A stretch of 64,000 nt of DNA from Actinokineospora enzanensis DSM 44649 (GTDB lineage Bacteria > Actinomycetota > Actinomycetes > Mycobacteriales > Pseudonocardiaceae). The stretch covers positions 84,781 to 148,780 of the forward strand of contig NZ_KB894420.1 of the NCBI RefSeq assembly GCF_000374445.1, given 5' to 3'. The notes beneath the pieces were generated by a model. That model saw only the letters and a program-made list of their open reading frames with translations, was not told where the DNA came from and made no database searches. Numbering within the stretch: the first letter of the stretch is position 1; each line of letters starts with the position of its first letter. Shown piece after piece: positions 7,198 through 16,588 of this stretch. A program made the translations under genes and the position numbers.

Positions 7198-8361
7198 TCA
7201 GACGTAGGTCGACAGGGTGGCGGCGGTCTCCGCCGGGGATGGCATGGCGGCGATCTCGTCGGCCAGCGCCCGCACGCACTCGGCGACCGCGGTGTCGGTC
7301 AGCAGCTCCCCGGCCAGCGCGGTGATCGCCTTGGCGGTCTGCGCCTCGCCTGCGAGCTGCCGGGCCGCGCCGGTGCCGGTGATCGCGTCGGCGTTGATGA
7401 ACTGGTCGGCGCCCTGCGGCAGGAACAGCTGCGGTATCCCCGCCGCTGCCGTACCCAGGGTGGTGCCCGAGCCGCCGTGGTGGGCCACCAGGTCGGCGTG
7501 CGGGAGCACCTCGGCCTGCGGGACCCAGGGCAGCACGGTCACGTTGTCCGGCGACGCCCCGAGCGAGTCCACCGGCACCGTCGGGCCCGCGGCCACCAGC
7601 ACCCGGTGGCCGGTGGCGGCCAGGCCCCGGATGGCGGCACGCATCACCGCGGAGCTGCCGAACGCGGTGCCCAGGGTCAGGTAGATCAGCTTCTCGCGGT
7701 GCTCGGCCACCCAGTCGGGCAGCTCCCCCGGCTCGGCGAACGCGGTCGGGCGCAGCGGGACCCGGGTGGTGTACTTGGCCGCGTAGGCCGGGTCCTGCGC
7801 GGACAGCGGGTAGATGTCCAGATAGGGGTCGCTGCCCGGGTGGCCTGCGTTGATGGCGAACTCCACGCCGTTGTCGGCGGCCAGCGCGCCCAGCCATTCC
7901 TTCATGCCGGGCAGCTCGTCCAGTCCGCCGCCGCGGCCGAACCCGTGGCACAGGGCGGGCACGCCCTCGGCGCGGGCGGCGATGCCGACGCCGATCGCCC
8001 CGGACTCGTAGACGACCAGGTCGGGGCGGCGTTCGGCGATCAGCGGGCGCACCGTGGCCACCGCGGCGCGGGGCAGCAGCTCGCCGAACACCCGCACCGC
8101 AGCCGCGCGGATGACACCCTCGTCGAGCTGGGCGTGCGTGCCGCTCGCGGGGCGTTCGACACCCGCGAGCGCGTCGGCGAACGCGCCGTTCATGTCGCCG
8201 CCGCCGCGCACGACCTCGAAGCCGAGCGCGACCAGCGGCGGGTGGAAGTTGTCCCAGGTGGCGTAGATGATCTCGTGCCCCTGGTCGCGCGCGGCCACGG
8301 CGAGCGGGAGCAGCGGGTAGGTGTGCCCGTGCGAGGGCAGACTGCTGAAGAGGATCTTCAC
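7198..8361 (-). CDS. GT1 (MGT/UGT-like) glycosyltransferase, copy 2
   Basis: A 387-residue paralogue of the 5784-6944 enzyme with the same start (GTG AAG ATC CTC), the same N-terminal SLPSHGHTYPLLPL motif and the same sugar-nucleotide site (VLPWVPQAEVLPHADLVAHH, HHGGSGTTLGTAAAG, PQGADQFINAD). The largest differences lie at residues ~60-110 and 150-190, which form the acceptor pocket in this family, so the two copies may glycosylate different acceptors. Upstream DNA also resembles that before copy 1 (a CCTACCGTGG block just before the start). It follows idi by 60 bases on the same strand. Confidence 0.87.
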   Translation of the reverse strand: MKILFSSLPSHGHTYPLLPLAVAARDQGHEIIYATWDNFHPPLVALGFEVVRGGGDMNGAFADALAGVERPASGTHAQLDEGVIRAAAVRVFGELLPRAAVATVRPLIAERRPDLVVYESGAIGVGIAARAEGVPALCHGFGRGGGLDELPGMKEWLGALAADNGVEFAINAGHPGSDPYLDIYPLSAQDPAYAAKYTTRVPLRPTAFAEPGELPDWVAEHREKLIYLTLGTAFGSSAVMRAAIRGLAATGHRVLVAAGPTVPVDSLGASPDNVTVLPWVPQAEVLPHADLVAHHGGSGTTLGTAAAGIPQLFLPQGADQFINADAITGTGAARQLAGEAQTAKAITALAGELLTDTAVAECVRALADEIAAMPSPAETAATLSTYV

Positions 8362-8421
8362 CAGTCCACGGTAGGGAACTTTCCCACCGGCGCGGTCACC
8401 CTTTTCGGTGACCTCCGCCGC

Positions 8422-9015
8422 TCACCGTAGGGCGGGTGGCAGCTCGGCCGGATCGCCCAGCGGCCAGTCGAGCGGGTCGGGGCCGAGCCCGGTCAGCTCG
8501 CGCAGCTGCAGGACGCACCACGGGGACACCGCGCGGGTACCGGCCGCCACCGACGCGGTGAACTCCGTCCACGGCACCCACTCGACCGAGTCCACCTCGT
8601 CCGGGTTCGGTCGCGGTGTGTCCTCCACCACCACCCGGTACACCGGGCACATCTCGTTCTCCACCACGCCGTTGCCCATCTCGGCGCGATAGCGGAACCG
8701 CGGCAGGACCAGCTCCACCTTGTGCGGTCCGGACAGTCCCAGCTCGTCGACGAGCCTGCGGGCGACCGCCTCCTCGGGGGCCTCGCCCGGCGCCGGGTGC
8801 CCGCAGCAGGAGTTCGTCCACACGCCCGGCCAGGTCCGCTTGTGCGTGGCCCGCCGGGTGAGCAGGAACCGACCCGCGCGGTCGAACACGTAGCTGGAGA
8901 ACGCCAGGTGCAACGGGGTGTCCGCGTGGTGCACGGTGGCCTTGTCGGCCACCCCCGCCGCGTGCCCGGCCTCGTCCAGCAACACGACCCGCTCGACCTG
9001 CTCGATGATCGTCAC
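8422..9015 (-). CDS. idi: Isopentenyl-diphosphate delta-isomerase, type I
   Basis: A 197-residue Nudix-fold enzyme that interconverts isopentenyl and dimethylallyl diphosphate in the cytosol. Hallmarks are visible: [30 protein letters not shown] with the catalytic Cys of the NSCCGH motif, the Nudix-like [16 protein letters not shown] box (written [14 protein letters not shown] in the protein), and [18 protein letters not shown] with the catalytic Glu. Length and order are standard for IDI-1. Translation starts at GTG. It lies 52 bases downstream of argS and 60 bases upstream of a glycosyltransferase, all on one strand. Confidence 0.95.
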   Translation of the reverse strand: MTIIEQVERVVLLDEAGHAAGVADKATVHHADTPLHLAFSSYVFDRAGRFLLTRRATHKRTWPGVWTNSCCGHPAPGEAPEEAVARRLVDELGLSGPHKVELVLPRFRYRAEMGNGVVENEMCPVYRVVVEDTPRPNPDEVDSVEWVPWTEFTASVAAGTRAVSPWCVLQLRELTGLGPDPLDWPLGDPAELPPALR

Positions 9016-9067
9016 CGGGTCACTGTGCCGGTCCGGTCCGGGTCGGGCAACCCGGATCGGACCCGTC

Positions 9068-10798
9068 TCACAGTTCGTGCGGCGCGGCGATGCCCAGCAG
9101 GTCCAGGCCCAGGGTCAGCACGTCCGAGGTGACCTTCGTGAGCACCAGCCGGGACGCCCTGGTCTCGGCCGGGACGTCCGAGCGCAGCACCGGGCAGGTG
9201 TCGTAGAAGGCGGTGAACGCCGTGGCCGCCTCGTACAGGTACGCGCACAGCTTGTGCGGCGCGTACGCCTCCACCGTCGCCGCCAGCGCGGCGGGCAGCT
9301 GCAGCAGCTTGAGCACCAGTGCACGCTCGGCGGGCTCGGTGATGAGCACCTCGCCCGCGGGCTCCTGCCCGGCCTTGCGCAGCACTGAGTGCGCGCGCGC
9401 GTTGGCGTACTGCAGGTAGACGGAGGTGTTGCCCTCCTTGGCGAGCATCCGCGACCAGGTGAACACGTAGTCCTTTTCCCGGTCGTTGGACAGGTCGGCG
9501 TACTTGACCGCGCCGATGCCCACCGCGCGGGCCACCTCCACCTGTCGGTCGGAGTCCAAAGAGGACCGTTCGGCGACGGTCTTCGCCGCCTGCTGCACGG
9601 CTTCCTCCAGCAGCTCGACCAGCTTCACCGAGCCGCCAGCCCTGGTGCGGATGGTTTTGCCGTCCTCGCCGAGGATCGTGCCGAATCCGATGTGGACGGC
9701 CGTGTGCGCGTCGGTCAGGTAGCCCGCCTGCCGGGAGGCGGCGAACACCATCTGGAAGTGCTGCGCCTGCGGCATGCCCACCACGTACAGCAGGTCGGAC
9801 ATGCCCCGCTCGGCCGCCCAGTACCGGGCGGTGGCCAGGTCGGTGCTGGCGTAGCCGTAGCCGCCGTCGCTCTTGCGCACGATCAGCGGCAGCGGGTCGC
9901 CCTCCCGGTTGGCGAACCCGGGCGGGAACACGCACACCGCGCCGTCGCTGATCGTGGTCAGTCCCTTGGCGTCGAGGTCCTCGATCACCGCGTCCAGGTA
10001 GGGGTTGTAGAAGCTCTCGCCGTAGATGTCGCCGGGGGTGAGCAGGATGCCCAGCAGCTCGTAGACCTTCTGGAAGTACCGGGTGGACTCGCCGACCAGC
10101 TCCCGCCACAGCGTCAGCGTCGCCTCGTCGCCGCCCTGCAGCGCCACCACCCTGGCCCTGGACCGCTCGGCGAACGCCGGGTCGGCGTCGAACTTGGCCC
10201 GCGCCTCCTGGTAGAAGCGGTTGAGGTCGCTGATGCCGGTGTCCGCCGAGTGGCCTTCGTCGACCAGGTGCTCGATGAGCATGCCGAACGGGGTACCCCA
10301 GTCGCCCAGGTGGTTGTGCGGGGTGACCTCGTGCCCGGCGAAACGCAGCAGCCGCAGCACCGCGTCGCCGATGATCGACGACCGCAGGTGCCCGATGTGC
10401 ATCTCCTTGGCCACGTTCGGGCTGGAGTAGTCCAGCGCGTACCGCCGCGGCTCCTCGGCCGCGGGTACGCCCAGCCGCGGGTCGCCGAGCAGTCCGGCCG
10501 CCCGCGCGCGCAGCCACTCGTCCCGCAGCCGCAGGTTCACGAATCCGGGCCCGGCCACCTCCGGCGGCTCGACCATGTCCGCGGCGTCCAAGTGGTCCAC
10601 GATGGCCTGCGCCACCTCGCGCGGCGCCTTGCCGATCCGCTTGGCCAGGCTCATCGCCGCGTTGCACTGGTAGTCGGCACCCTCGCGGGTGGACGGTCGG
10701 ACGACGGCCTCGACCGGTGTGATCTCCACGCCAAGGCCGCGGCGCAGCGCCCCGGCCACCCGGGCACCCAGTTCGAGTCCGACATCTCCGTGCGCCAC
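9068..10798 (-). CDS. argS: Arginyl-tRNA synthetase
   Basis: A 576-residue class I aminoacyl-tRNA synthetase that charges tRNA-Arg. The N-terminal arginyl-tRNA additional domain (residues ~1-95) is followed by the HIGH-type motif [20 protein letters not shown], the catalytic core ([30 protein letters not shown]), and a DALR anticodon-binding C-terminal domain ([17 protein letters not shown] to the end). A KMSK-type loop is degenerate, as is common in ArgRS (the segment [17 protein letters not shown] takes its place). The GTG start has GGAGGTG upstream. It is essential for growth unless a second copy exists. Confidence 0.96.
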   Translation of the reverse strand: MAHGDVGLELGARVAGALRRGLGVEITPVEAVVRPSTREGADYQCNAAMSLAKRIGKAPREVAQAIVDHLDAADMVEPPEVAGPGFVNLRLRDEWLRARAAGLLGDPRLGVPAAEEPRRYALDYSSPNVAKEMHIGHLRSSIIGDAVLRLLRFAGHEVTPHNHLGDWGTPFGMLIEHLVDEGHSADTGISDLNRFYQEARAKFDADPAFAERSRARVVALQGGDEATLTLWRELVGESTRYFQKVYELLGILLTPGDIYGESFYNPYLDAVIEDLDAKGLTTISDGAVCVFPPGFANREGDPLPLIVRKSDGGYGYASTDLATARYWAAERGMSDLLYVVGMPQAQHFQMVFAASRQAGYLTDAHTAVHIGFGTILGEDGKTIRTRAGGSVKLVELLEEAVQQAAKTVAERSSLDSDRQVEVARAVGIGAVKYADLSNDREKDYVFTWSRMLAKEGNTSVYLQYANARAHSVLRKAGQEPAGEVLITEPAERALVLKLLQLPAALAATVEAYAPHKLCAYLYEAATAFTAFYDTCPVLRSDVPAETRASRLVLTKVTSDVLTLGLDLLGIAAPHEL

Positions 10799-11668
10799 CC
10801 TGGCACCTCCTCACCGTCGGTGACCAGTATTCCAGGGGGCCGCACCCGACTTTCCCGGCAGTCCCGGGGTGGACCGGGATGGATCGCCCGCCCGCCCGGC
10901 GGTGCTGGTCGCGCCGGGCGGGTGGGCGGGCCTGGCGGCCGGACGGCGGGGTCCGGCCGGGGTATGGCGGTGGAGGCCGCCGCCCGTGCGGTGGGGGCGG
11001 CCTCCACGGCCCTTCGGAGCCCCTGGTGCGGGACAGGCTCCGGCGCAGTGGTCGGGAGGGCGCGGCGGCACCCGCCGTGCGGGCACCGCCGTCGCCACGT
11101 GTTCCCCCGGTCCCCGGGGGGAGCGGTCGCGCGCCGCGGTCACCGTCCCCCGGTCGCAGGGTCCCGGCGGCCCCAGCCCTCGATGGAGTTCGCCGGATGG
11201 TGGAGTGGTGTTCGCTTCGCGTGGAACGATGTCAGTATTTGTTAACCGCCGTGAACCTGACAAGGCACCGGGCCGGTGGGGTTTTTACCGTTCCCAGTAC
11301 TGCGTCCGCCCGCGGCCGGATCCCGCGCCCCGCAACGGGATGCCGCTCGAACGTCCTTTGTGGATGGTCACACCGGCGCGGTGGTCGTGCGTACACCACA
11401 CGGTGGCCTGGCTGGGATCGCGACCGTTCGCCCGCCGTGCTCGGTCCGACTCCGTTCACGGCTCGCAATGGATCACAGTCGACCCATTGCCGGGCGGATT
11501 CCCCCGCCACGCGGACCGGGCGGGCGACGACCGGGCGTCGTGCCCCGGTCACGAACTGTTCCCCCTCCGGCGGTTGCGCATGTCGGGCAGCGCTGCCAGC
11601 ATGCTGGGGGCACATCCGGCAATGGGTCACCAAACGAACCTTTACGACCCGCGCGAGGAGGTCGGCTC
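10799..11668. other. 870-base divergent gene-free region
   Basis: This lies between divergent argS and the glutamine-synthetase-like gene. It holds a strong hairpin with 12-bp arms at 10969-10980 and 10995-11006. Several overlapping open frames occur, but none has a ribosome site plus recognisable protein, and all have shadow-type composition. The only AT-rich spot is near 11235-11245 (ATTTGTTAAC). No tRNA or known riboswitch is recognisable. Promoters for both genes must lie here. Confidence 0.6.
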
Positions 11669-13030
11669 ATGCGCGACGGCGACCGGCTCACCCCGGACCG
11701 GCTGCGGGAACTGGTCGCGGCGGGTCGGGTGGACACCGTGCTGGTCGCGCTGACCGACATGCAGGGCAGGCTGCAGGGCAAGCGGTGCTCGGCCCGCTAC
11801 TTCCTCGACGAGGTGCTCGCGCACGGCACCGAGGCCTGTGACTACCTGCTGGCCGTCGATGTGGAAATGAACACCGTCCCCGGTTTCCGGTCCTCCTCCT
11901 GGGATCTCGGCTATGGCGACCTCGTGCTCCGCCCGGACCCGGCCACCCTGCGCCCGCTGCCCTGGCACGAGGGCACCGCGCTGGTGCTCGCCGACGTGGA
12001 GCTGGTCGGCGGTGGCCCGGTCACCGTCTCCCCGCGCCAGGTGCTGCGCCGCCAGCTCGACCGGCTCGCCGCGCGCGGACTCACCGCCTTCGTCGGCACC
12101 GAGCTGGAGTTCCTGCTCTTCACCGACACCTACGAGCAGGCCTGGCGCTCCGGCTACCGGGACCTCACCGCGGCCAACCAGTACAATGTGGACTACTCGC
12201 TGCTTGGCACCGGCCGGGTCGAGCCGGTGCTGCGCGCCATCCGCCAGGGCATGGCGGGCGCCGGGATGTACGTCGAGTCGGCCAAGGGCGAGTGCAACCC
12301 CGGCCAGCACGAGATCGCCTTCCGCTACACCGACGCGCTGACGACCTGCGACAACCACGTCGTCTACAAGACCGGCGCCAAGGAGATCGCGGCCGCGCAC
12401 GGGATGAGCCTGACATTCATGTCCAAGTACGACGCGCGCGAGGGCAACTCCTGCCACATCCACCTGAGCCTGCGCGCCGACGACGGCACGCCGGTCATGG
12501 CGGGCGACGGCGAGCACGGCTTCGCCCCGCTGATGCGGCACTTCCTCGCCGGTCAGCTGGCCTGCCTGCCCGAGCTCACCTACTTCCACGCGCCGAACAT
12601 CAACTCCTACAAGCGGTTCGCGGACGGTTCGTTCGCCCCGACCGCGTTGGCCTGGGGCGTGGACAACCGCACCTGCGCGCTGCGCGTGGTCGGTCACGGC
12701 GAGTCGCTGCGGGTGGAGAACCGGGTGCCGGGCGGCGACGTCAACCCCTATCTCGCGGTCGCCGCCATGATCGCGGCTGGCCTGCACGGCATCGACCATG
12801 AGCTGCCGCTGGAACCCGCCACCACCGGCAACGCCTACACCGCCGACAAGCCCCGCGTCCCCGCCACCCTGCGGGACGCGGCCGACCGGCTGGCCGACAG
12901 CACGGTCGCGCGCGAGGCGTTCGGCGCCGAGGTGGTCGAGCACTACCGCAACGCCGCGCGGGTCGAGCAGCGCGCCTTCGACGCGGCCGTCACCGACTGG
13001 GAGCGCGTGCGTGGCTTCGAACGCCTCTGA
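11669..13030 (+). CDS. Glutamine-synthetase-family ligase (gamma-glutamyl-amine synthetase, GlnA3/GlnA4/PuuA-like)
   Basis: A 453-residue GS-fold enzyme. The beta-grasp N-domain (VLVALTDMQGRLQGKR) leads to the catalytic domain with metal and ammonia-site motifs: GTELEFLLF, VESAKGECNPGQHEI, NSCHIHLSLR and RVENRVPGGDVNPYLAVAA. True glutamine synthetase has the NGSGMH loop and a NLYDLP-type adenylylation site; both are absent. With the gamma-glutamyl hydrolase and aldehyde dehydrogenase directly downstream, it most likely ligates glutamate to a polyamine or ethanolamine (compare PuuA and Streptomyces GlnA3/GlnA4). The ATG has GAGGAGGTC upstream. Its stop overlaps the next start. Confidence 0.87.
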   Translation: MRDGDRLTPDRLRELVAAGRVDTVLVALTDMQGRLQGKRCSARYFLDEVLAHGTEACDYLLAVDVEMNTVPGFRSSSWDLGYGDLVLRPDPATLRPLPWHEGTALVLADVELVGGGPVTVSPRQVLRRQLDRLAARGLTAFVGTELEFLLFTDTYEQAWRSGYRDLTAANQYNVDYSLLGTGRVEPVLRAIRQGMAGAGMYVESAKGECNPGQHEIAFRYTDALTTCDNHVVYKTGAKEIAAAHGMSLTFMSKYDAREGNSCHIHLSLRADDGTPVMAGDGEHGFAPLMRHFLAGQLACLPELTYFHAPNINSYKRFADGSFAPTALAWGVDNRTCALRVVGHGESLRVENRVPGGDVNPYLAVAAMIAAGLHGIDHELPLEPATTGNAYTADKPRVPATLRDAADRLADSTVAREAFGAEVVEHYRNAARVEQRAFDAAVTDWERVRGFERL

Positions 13031-13748
13031 CCCCGAGCGGCCCCCGCTCATCGGCCTGACCACCTACCTGGAACCGGCCACCTTCGGCATCTGGGAGACC
13101 GACGCCGCCGTGCTGCACCGCGACTACCTGGACGCGGTCCGCGCCGCGGGCGGCAACCCGGTGCTGATCCCGCCGATCGGCGACTGGCGGGCGGAGACGG
13201 TGGCCTGGCTGGACGGGCTGGTGCTGGTCGGCGGCGCCGACCTGGACCCGAGGCACTACGGCCAGGCCCCGCACCCGACCACCGGCACCCCGCAGCCGCT
13301 GCGCGACACCGCCGAGCTGGCCCTGGTGCGTGCCGCCCTGGAGCTCGACCTGCCCATGCTGGCGGTGTGTCGGGGCATGCAGCTGCTCAACGTCGCTCTC
13401 GGCGGCACCCTGCACCAGCACACCCCGGAGATCGTCGGCACCAGCGACCACCAGCCGCAGGTGGCCATGTTCGGCAAGACCGAGGTGCGGGTGCTGCCCG
13501 GTTCCCGGCTCGCGGACGTGGTCGGCGAGTCGGTGGACGCGCTCTGCTACCACCACCAGTCGCTGGACCTGGTGGCCGAGGGTCTGCGCGTGGTGGCCAC
13601 CGCCGCGGACGGCACCGTGGAGGCGGTCGAGCTGGACGGCGCCCGGTTCGTGCTGGGTGTGCAGTCGCACCCGGAGCAGAACACCGACGACGTCCGCATG
13701 TTCGCCGCGCTGGTGCGCGCGGCCTGCCAGCGAAGGGAATCCCGGTGA
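13011..13748 (+). CDS. Gamma-glutamyl-GABA hydrolase-like class I glutamine amidotransferase (PuuD-like)
   Basis: A 245-residue peptidase C26-type hydrolase. The nucleophile elbow MLAVCRGMQLLNVALGG carries the catalytic Cys (~residue 120); the His-Glu pair is in LGVQSHPEQNTDD. LVGGADLDPRHYG is the family's oxyanion/GGxDxxP segment. It removes glutamate from gamma-glutamylated acids formed earlier in the pathway. The GTG start overlaps the end of the upstream ligase gene by 20 bases, and its own stop overlaps the aldehyde dehydrogenase start, which shows translational coupling. Confidence 0.9.
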   Translation: MASNASDPERPPLIGLTTYLEPATFGIWETDAAVLHRDYLDAVRAAGGNPVLIPPIGDWRAETVAWLDGLVLVGGADLDPRHYGQAPHPTTGTPQPLRDTAELALVRAALELDLPMLAVCRGMQLLNVALGGTLHQHTPEIVGTSDHQPQVAMFGKTEVRVLPGSRLADVVGESVDALCYHHQSLDLVAEGLRVVATAADGTVEAVELDGARFVLGVQSHPEQNTDDVRMFAALVRAACQRRESR

Positions 13749-15106
13749 CCGATCTCGCCGTGTTCAACCCGGCCACCGCCGAGCTGATCGCGTCGGTGCC
13801 CGCGCTCGGGGTGGTGGAGACCGATGTGGCGATCGCCCGCGCGCACGCCGCGTTCCCGGCCTGGCGCGCGGTGGCGCCCGCGGACCGCGCCCGGCTGCTG
13901 CGCCGGTTCGCCGACGCCGTGGACGCCGACCTGGAGAACCTCGCCCGGATCGAGGTCGCCAACGCGGGCCACACGATCGGCAACGCGCGCTGGGAGGCGG
14001 GCAACGTCCGGGACGTGCTGCACTACTTCGCGGGTGTGCCGGAGCGGCTGTCCGGCAGGCAGATCCCGGTGGCGGGCGGGGTGGACATCACCTTCGCCGA
14101 GCCGCTGGGCGTGGTCGGCGTGATCGTGCCGTGGAACTTCCCGATGCCGATCGCCGCCTGGGGGTTCGCGCCCGCGCTGGCCGCGGGCAACACGGTGGTG
14201 CTCAAGCCCGCCGAGCTGACCCCGCTGACCGCGCTGCGGCTGGCCGAGCTGGCCCGTCAGGCGGGCATCCCGGCCGAGGTGTTCCAGGTACTGCCGGGGG
14301 AGGGGCCGGTGGTGGGGGAGCGGTTCGTCACCCACCCGCTGGTCCGCAAGATCGTGTTCACCGGGTCCACCCGGGTCGGCAAGCGGATCATGGCCGGGTG
14401 CGCCGACCAGGTGAAGCGGCTGACGCTGGAGCTGGGCGGCAACAACGCCAACATTGTGTTCGCGGACGCCGACCTGGCGAAGGCCGCCGCGACCGCGCCG
14501 TACGCGGTGTTCGACAACGCTGGCCAGGATTGCTGCGCGCGGTCCCGCGTGCTGGTCGAGCACTCGGTGTACGAAGAGTTCCTCGGGCTGTTCGAGCAGG
14601 CGGTCCGCCGGGTCGTGGTCGGCGACCCGGCCGACGAGGCCACCGAGATGGGGCCGCTGATCTCGGCCGACCACCTGGCCCACGTGCAGTCCTATGTGGA
14701 CAACGCGCCGGTTGCCTGCCGGGGCACCGCGCCGGACGGGCCCGGCTTCTGGTTCCCGCCCACCGTCCTCGGTCCGATCCCGGCCGACCACCCGGCCGTC
14801 GCCGAGGAGGTGTTCGGGCCGGTGGTCGCCGTGCTGCCGTTCACCGACGAGGCCGACGCGGTCCGCCAGGCCAACGCCACCGAGTACGGCCTTGCCTGCT
14901 CCCTGTGGACCCGCGACGTCGGCCGCGCCCTGCGCGTCGCCCGCGCTGTCGAGGCGGGCAACCTCTCGGTCAACTCGCACGCGTCGGTCCGCTACTCGAC
15001 CCCGTTCGGCGGCGTCAAGCAGTCCGGTCTTGGCCGCGAGCTGGGACCCGACGCGGTCGCCGCGTTCACCGAGACCAAGAACGTCTTCCTCGACACGCAG
15101 GAGTGA
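13745..15106 (+). CDS. NAD(P)-dependent aldehyde dehydrogenase (PuuC-like)
   Basis: A 453-residue ALDH-superfamily enzyme. Seen: Rossmann-side PWNFPMPIAAWGFAPALAAG, NTVVLKPAELTPLTAL, the catalytic Glu in LELGGNNANIVF, and the catalytic Cys in NAGQDCCARSRVLVE. C-terminal oligomerisation motifs include FGGVKQSGLGRELG. It should oxidise the gamma-glutamyl aldehyde produced after amine oxidation. The GTG start overlaps the preceding TGA (GTGA), and the SDR gene starts three bases after its stop. At 453 residues it is slightly shorter than the usual ~480-500 because of a compact N-terminus. Confidence 0.93.
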   Translation: MTDLAVFNPATAELIASVPALGVVETDVAIARAHAAFPAWRAVAPADRARLLRRFADAVDADLENLARIEVANAGHTIGNARWEAGNVRDVLHYFAGVPERLSGRQIPVAGGVDITFAEPLGVVGVIVPWNFPMPIAAWGFAPALAAGNTVVLKPAELTPLTALRLAELARQAGIPAEVFQVLPGEGPVVGERFVTHPLVRKIVFTGSTRVGKRIMAGCADQVKRLTLELGGNNANIVFADADLAKAAATAPYAVFDNAGQDCCARSRVLVEHSVYEEFLGLFEQAVRRVVVGDPADEATEMGPLISADHLAHVQSYVDNAPVACRGTAPDGPGFWFPPTVLGPIPADHPAVAEEVFGPVVAVLPFTDEADAVRQANATEYGLACSLWTRDVGRALRVARAVEAGNLSVNSHASVRYSTPFGGVKQSGLGRELGPDAVAAFTETKNVFLDTQE

Positions 15107-15108
15107 AC

Positions 15109-15885
15109 ATGACGCAGGACGGGCGACGGCTGGCAGGCCGGGTCGCCGTGGTGACGGGCGGGGCCAGTGGAATCGGGCTGGCCTCGGTGCACAGGCTCGC
15201 GGCCGAGGGGGCCAGGGTGGTGGTCGGCGACGTCGACCAGGACGGCGGGGCGGCCGCGGCCGAGGCGGTGGACGGGCTGTTCGTGCGGGTCGACGTGACC
15301 GACGAGGCCCAGGTCGAGGCCCTGTTCCAGGCCGCTGTCGACACCTACGGCAGCGTGGACGTGGCGTTCAACAACGCGGGCATCTCCCCGCCGGAGGACG
15401 ACTCCATCCTCACCACCGGCCTGGACGCCTGGCGCCGGGTGCAGGAGGTCAACCTGACCTCGGTGTTCCTCTGCAGCAAGCACGCCATCGGCCACATGCG
15501 CCGCCAGGGCCGCGGCTCGGTGATCAACACGGCCTCGTTCGTCGCGGTCATGGGCGCGGCCACCTCGCAGGTCTCCTACACCGCGTCCAAGGGCGGCGTG
15601 CTGGCCCTGAGCCGGGAGCTGGGCGTGCAGTTCGCCCGTGAGGGCATCCGCGTCAACGCGCTGTGCCCCGGCCCGGTGAACACGCCGCTGCTGCGCGAGC
15701 TGTTCGCCAAGGACCCCGAGCGGGCCGCGCGCAGGCTCGTGCACATCCCGCTGGGCCGCTTCGCCGAGCCCGAGGAGATCGCCGCCGCCGTCGCGTTCCT
15801 CGCCAGCGACGACTCCTCGTTCATGACCGCCTCCTCGTTCCTGGTCGACGGGGGCATCTCGGGTGCCTATGTCACTCCCCTCTGA
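15109..15885 (+). CDS. Short-chain dehydrogenase/reductase (classical SDR)
   Basis: A 258-residue SDR with the cofactor motif TGGASGIG, an acidic residue after beta-2 (VVVGDVDQDGG) that favours NAD(H), NNAG, and the catalytic Ser-Tyr-Lys (NTASFVAVMGAATS, then YTASKGG). The C-terminus has the usual FLVDGGISGAY end. It resembles the so-called 3-oxoacyl-ACP reductases found in actinomycete amine operons. Its step here is unclear: it could oxidise or reduce a hydroxyl or carbonyl intermediate of the gamma-glutamyl pathway. It is the fourth gene of the operon; the regulator's start overlaps its 3' end. Confidence 0.9.
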   Translation: MTQDGRRLAGRVAVVTGGASGIGLASVHRLAAEGARVVVGDVDQDGGAAAAEAVDGLFVRVDVTDEAQVEALFQAAVDTYGSVDVAFNNAGISPPEDDSILTTGLDAWRRVQEVNLTSVFLCSKHAIGHMRRQGRGSVINTASFVAVMGAATSQVSYTASKGGVLALSRELGVQFAREGIRVNALCPGPVNTPLLRELFAKDPERAARRLVHIPLGRFAEPEEIAAAVAFLASDDSSFMTASSFLVDGGISGAYVTPL

Positions 15886-16588
15886 GCCGGTCCCGCAGGT
15901 CCTCGCCGACGCGCTGTTCCGCCCGGTCCGGGCGGGCAACGCGTTCGAGGAGACGATGGAACGCATGCTCCAGGCCATCCGCCTTGGCGTCGTCCCCCCG
16001 GGCGGCAGGCTCCCGCCCGAACGGGAGCTGGCCGCCCGCCTGGGGGTGAGCCGCGTCACTCTCCGCGAGGCGCTGCGCGCCCTCCAGGAAGCGGGCTACG
16101 TCGAGTCCCGCCGCGGCCGGTACGGCGGCACCTTCGTCCGCCCGACCTCCGCCGACAACCTGCCCCTGCCGCCCCCGGGCGACCTGGAGGACACCCTCAC
16201 GCTCCGCCTTGCCCTGGAGACCGGTGCCGCCGAGGCCGCGGCCGCGCGCGCCCTCACCCCGCAGTCCCGCCGCCACCTCCGCGCCCGCCTGGACGACTGC
16301 ACCGCCGCCCCGCTGGCCGACTACCGCCGCACCGACTCCCGCCTCCACCTGGCCATCGCCGAGGCGACCGGCGCGCCGTCGCTGACCGGGGCGGTGGCCG
16401 ACGTCCGTACCCGCCTGAACGCCCTGCTCGCGTCGATCCCGCTGATCCCCACCAACATCGAGCACTCGGACGACCAGCACCGCGCCATCATCGACGCCAT
16501 CCTCGCGGGCGATCCCGTGGCCGCTCGTACCGCGATGGCCGAGCACATCTCCGGTACCGCGTCCCTCCTGCGCGGCTTCCTCGCCTGA
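15863..16588 (+). CDS. FadR-subfamily GntR regulator
   Basis: A 241-residue regulator. The N-terminal winged helix (ETMERMLQAIRLGVVPPGG, PPERELAARLGVSRVTLREA, ESRRGRYGGTFV) is followed by an all-helical FCD effector domain (LRLALETGAAEAAAARAL, then SDDQHRAIIDAILAGDPVAA) whose His residues usually bind a metal and a carboxylic acid ligand. The start GTG has a GGGGG run eight bases upstream; an ATG six bases further is possible. It overlaps the SDR gene by 23 bases and is the probable local regulator of this operon. No clear palindromic operator was identified. Confidence 0.88.
   Translation: MPMSLPSEPVPQVLADALFRPVRAGNAFEETMERMLQAIRLGVVPPGGRLPPERELAARLGVSRVTLREALRALQEAGYVESRRGRYGGTFVRPTSADNLPLPPPGDLEDTLTLRLALETGAAEAAAARALTPQSRRHLRARLDDCTAAPLADYRRTDSRLHLAIAEATGAPSLTGAVADVRTRLNALLASIPLIPTNIEHSDDQHRAIIDAILAGDPVAARTAMAEHISGTASLLRGFLA

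Noticed and set aside
11232..11633. A 133-codon minus-strand frame in the argS-glnA gap
   Set aside because: No ribosome site at its start and no recognisable fold; Arg/Pro-rich as in shadow frames.
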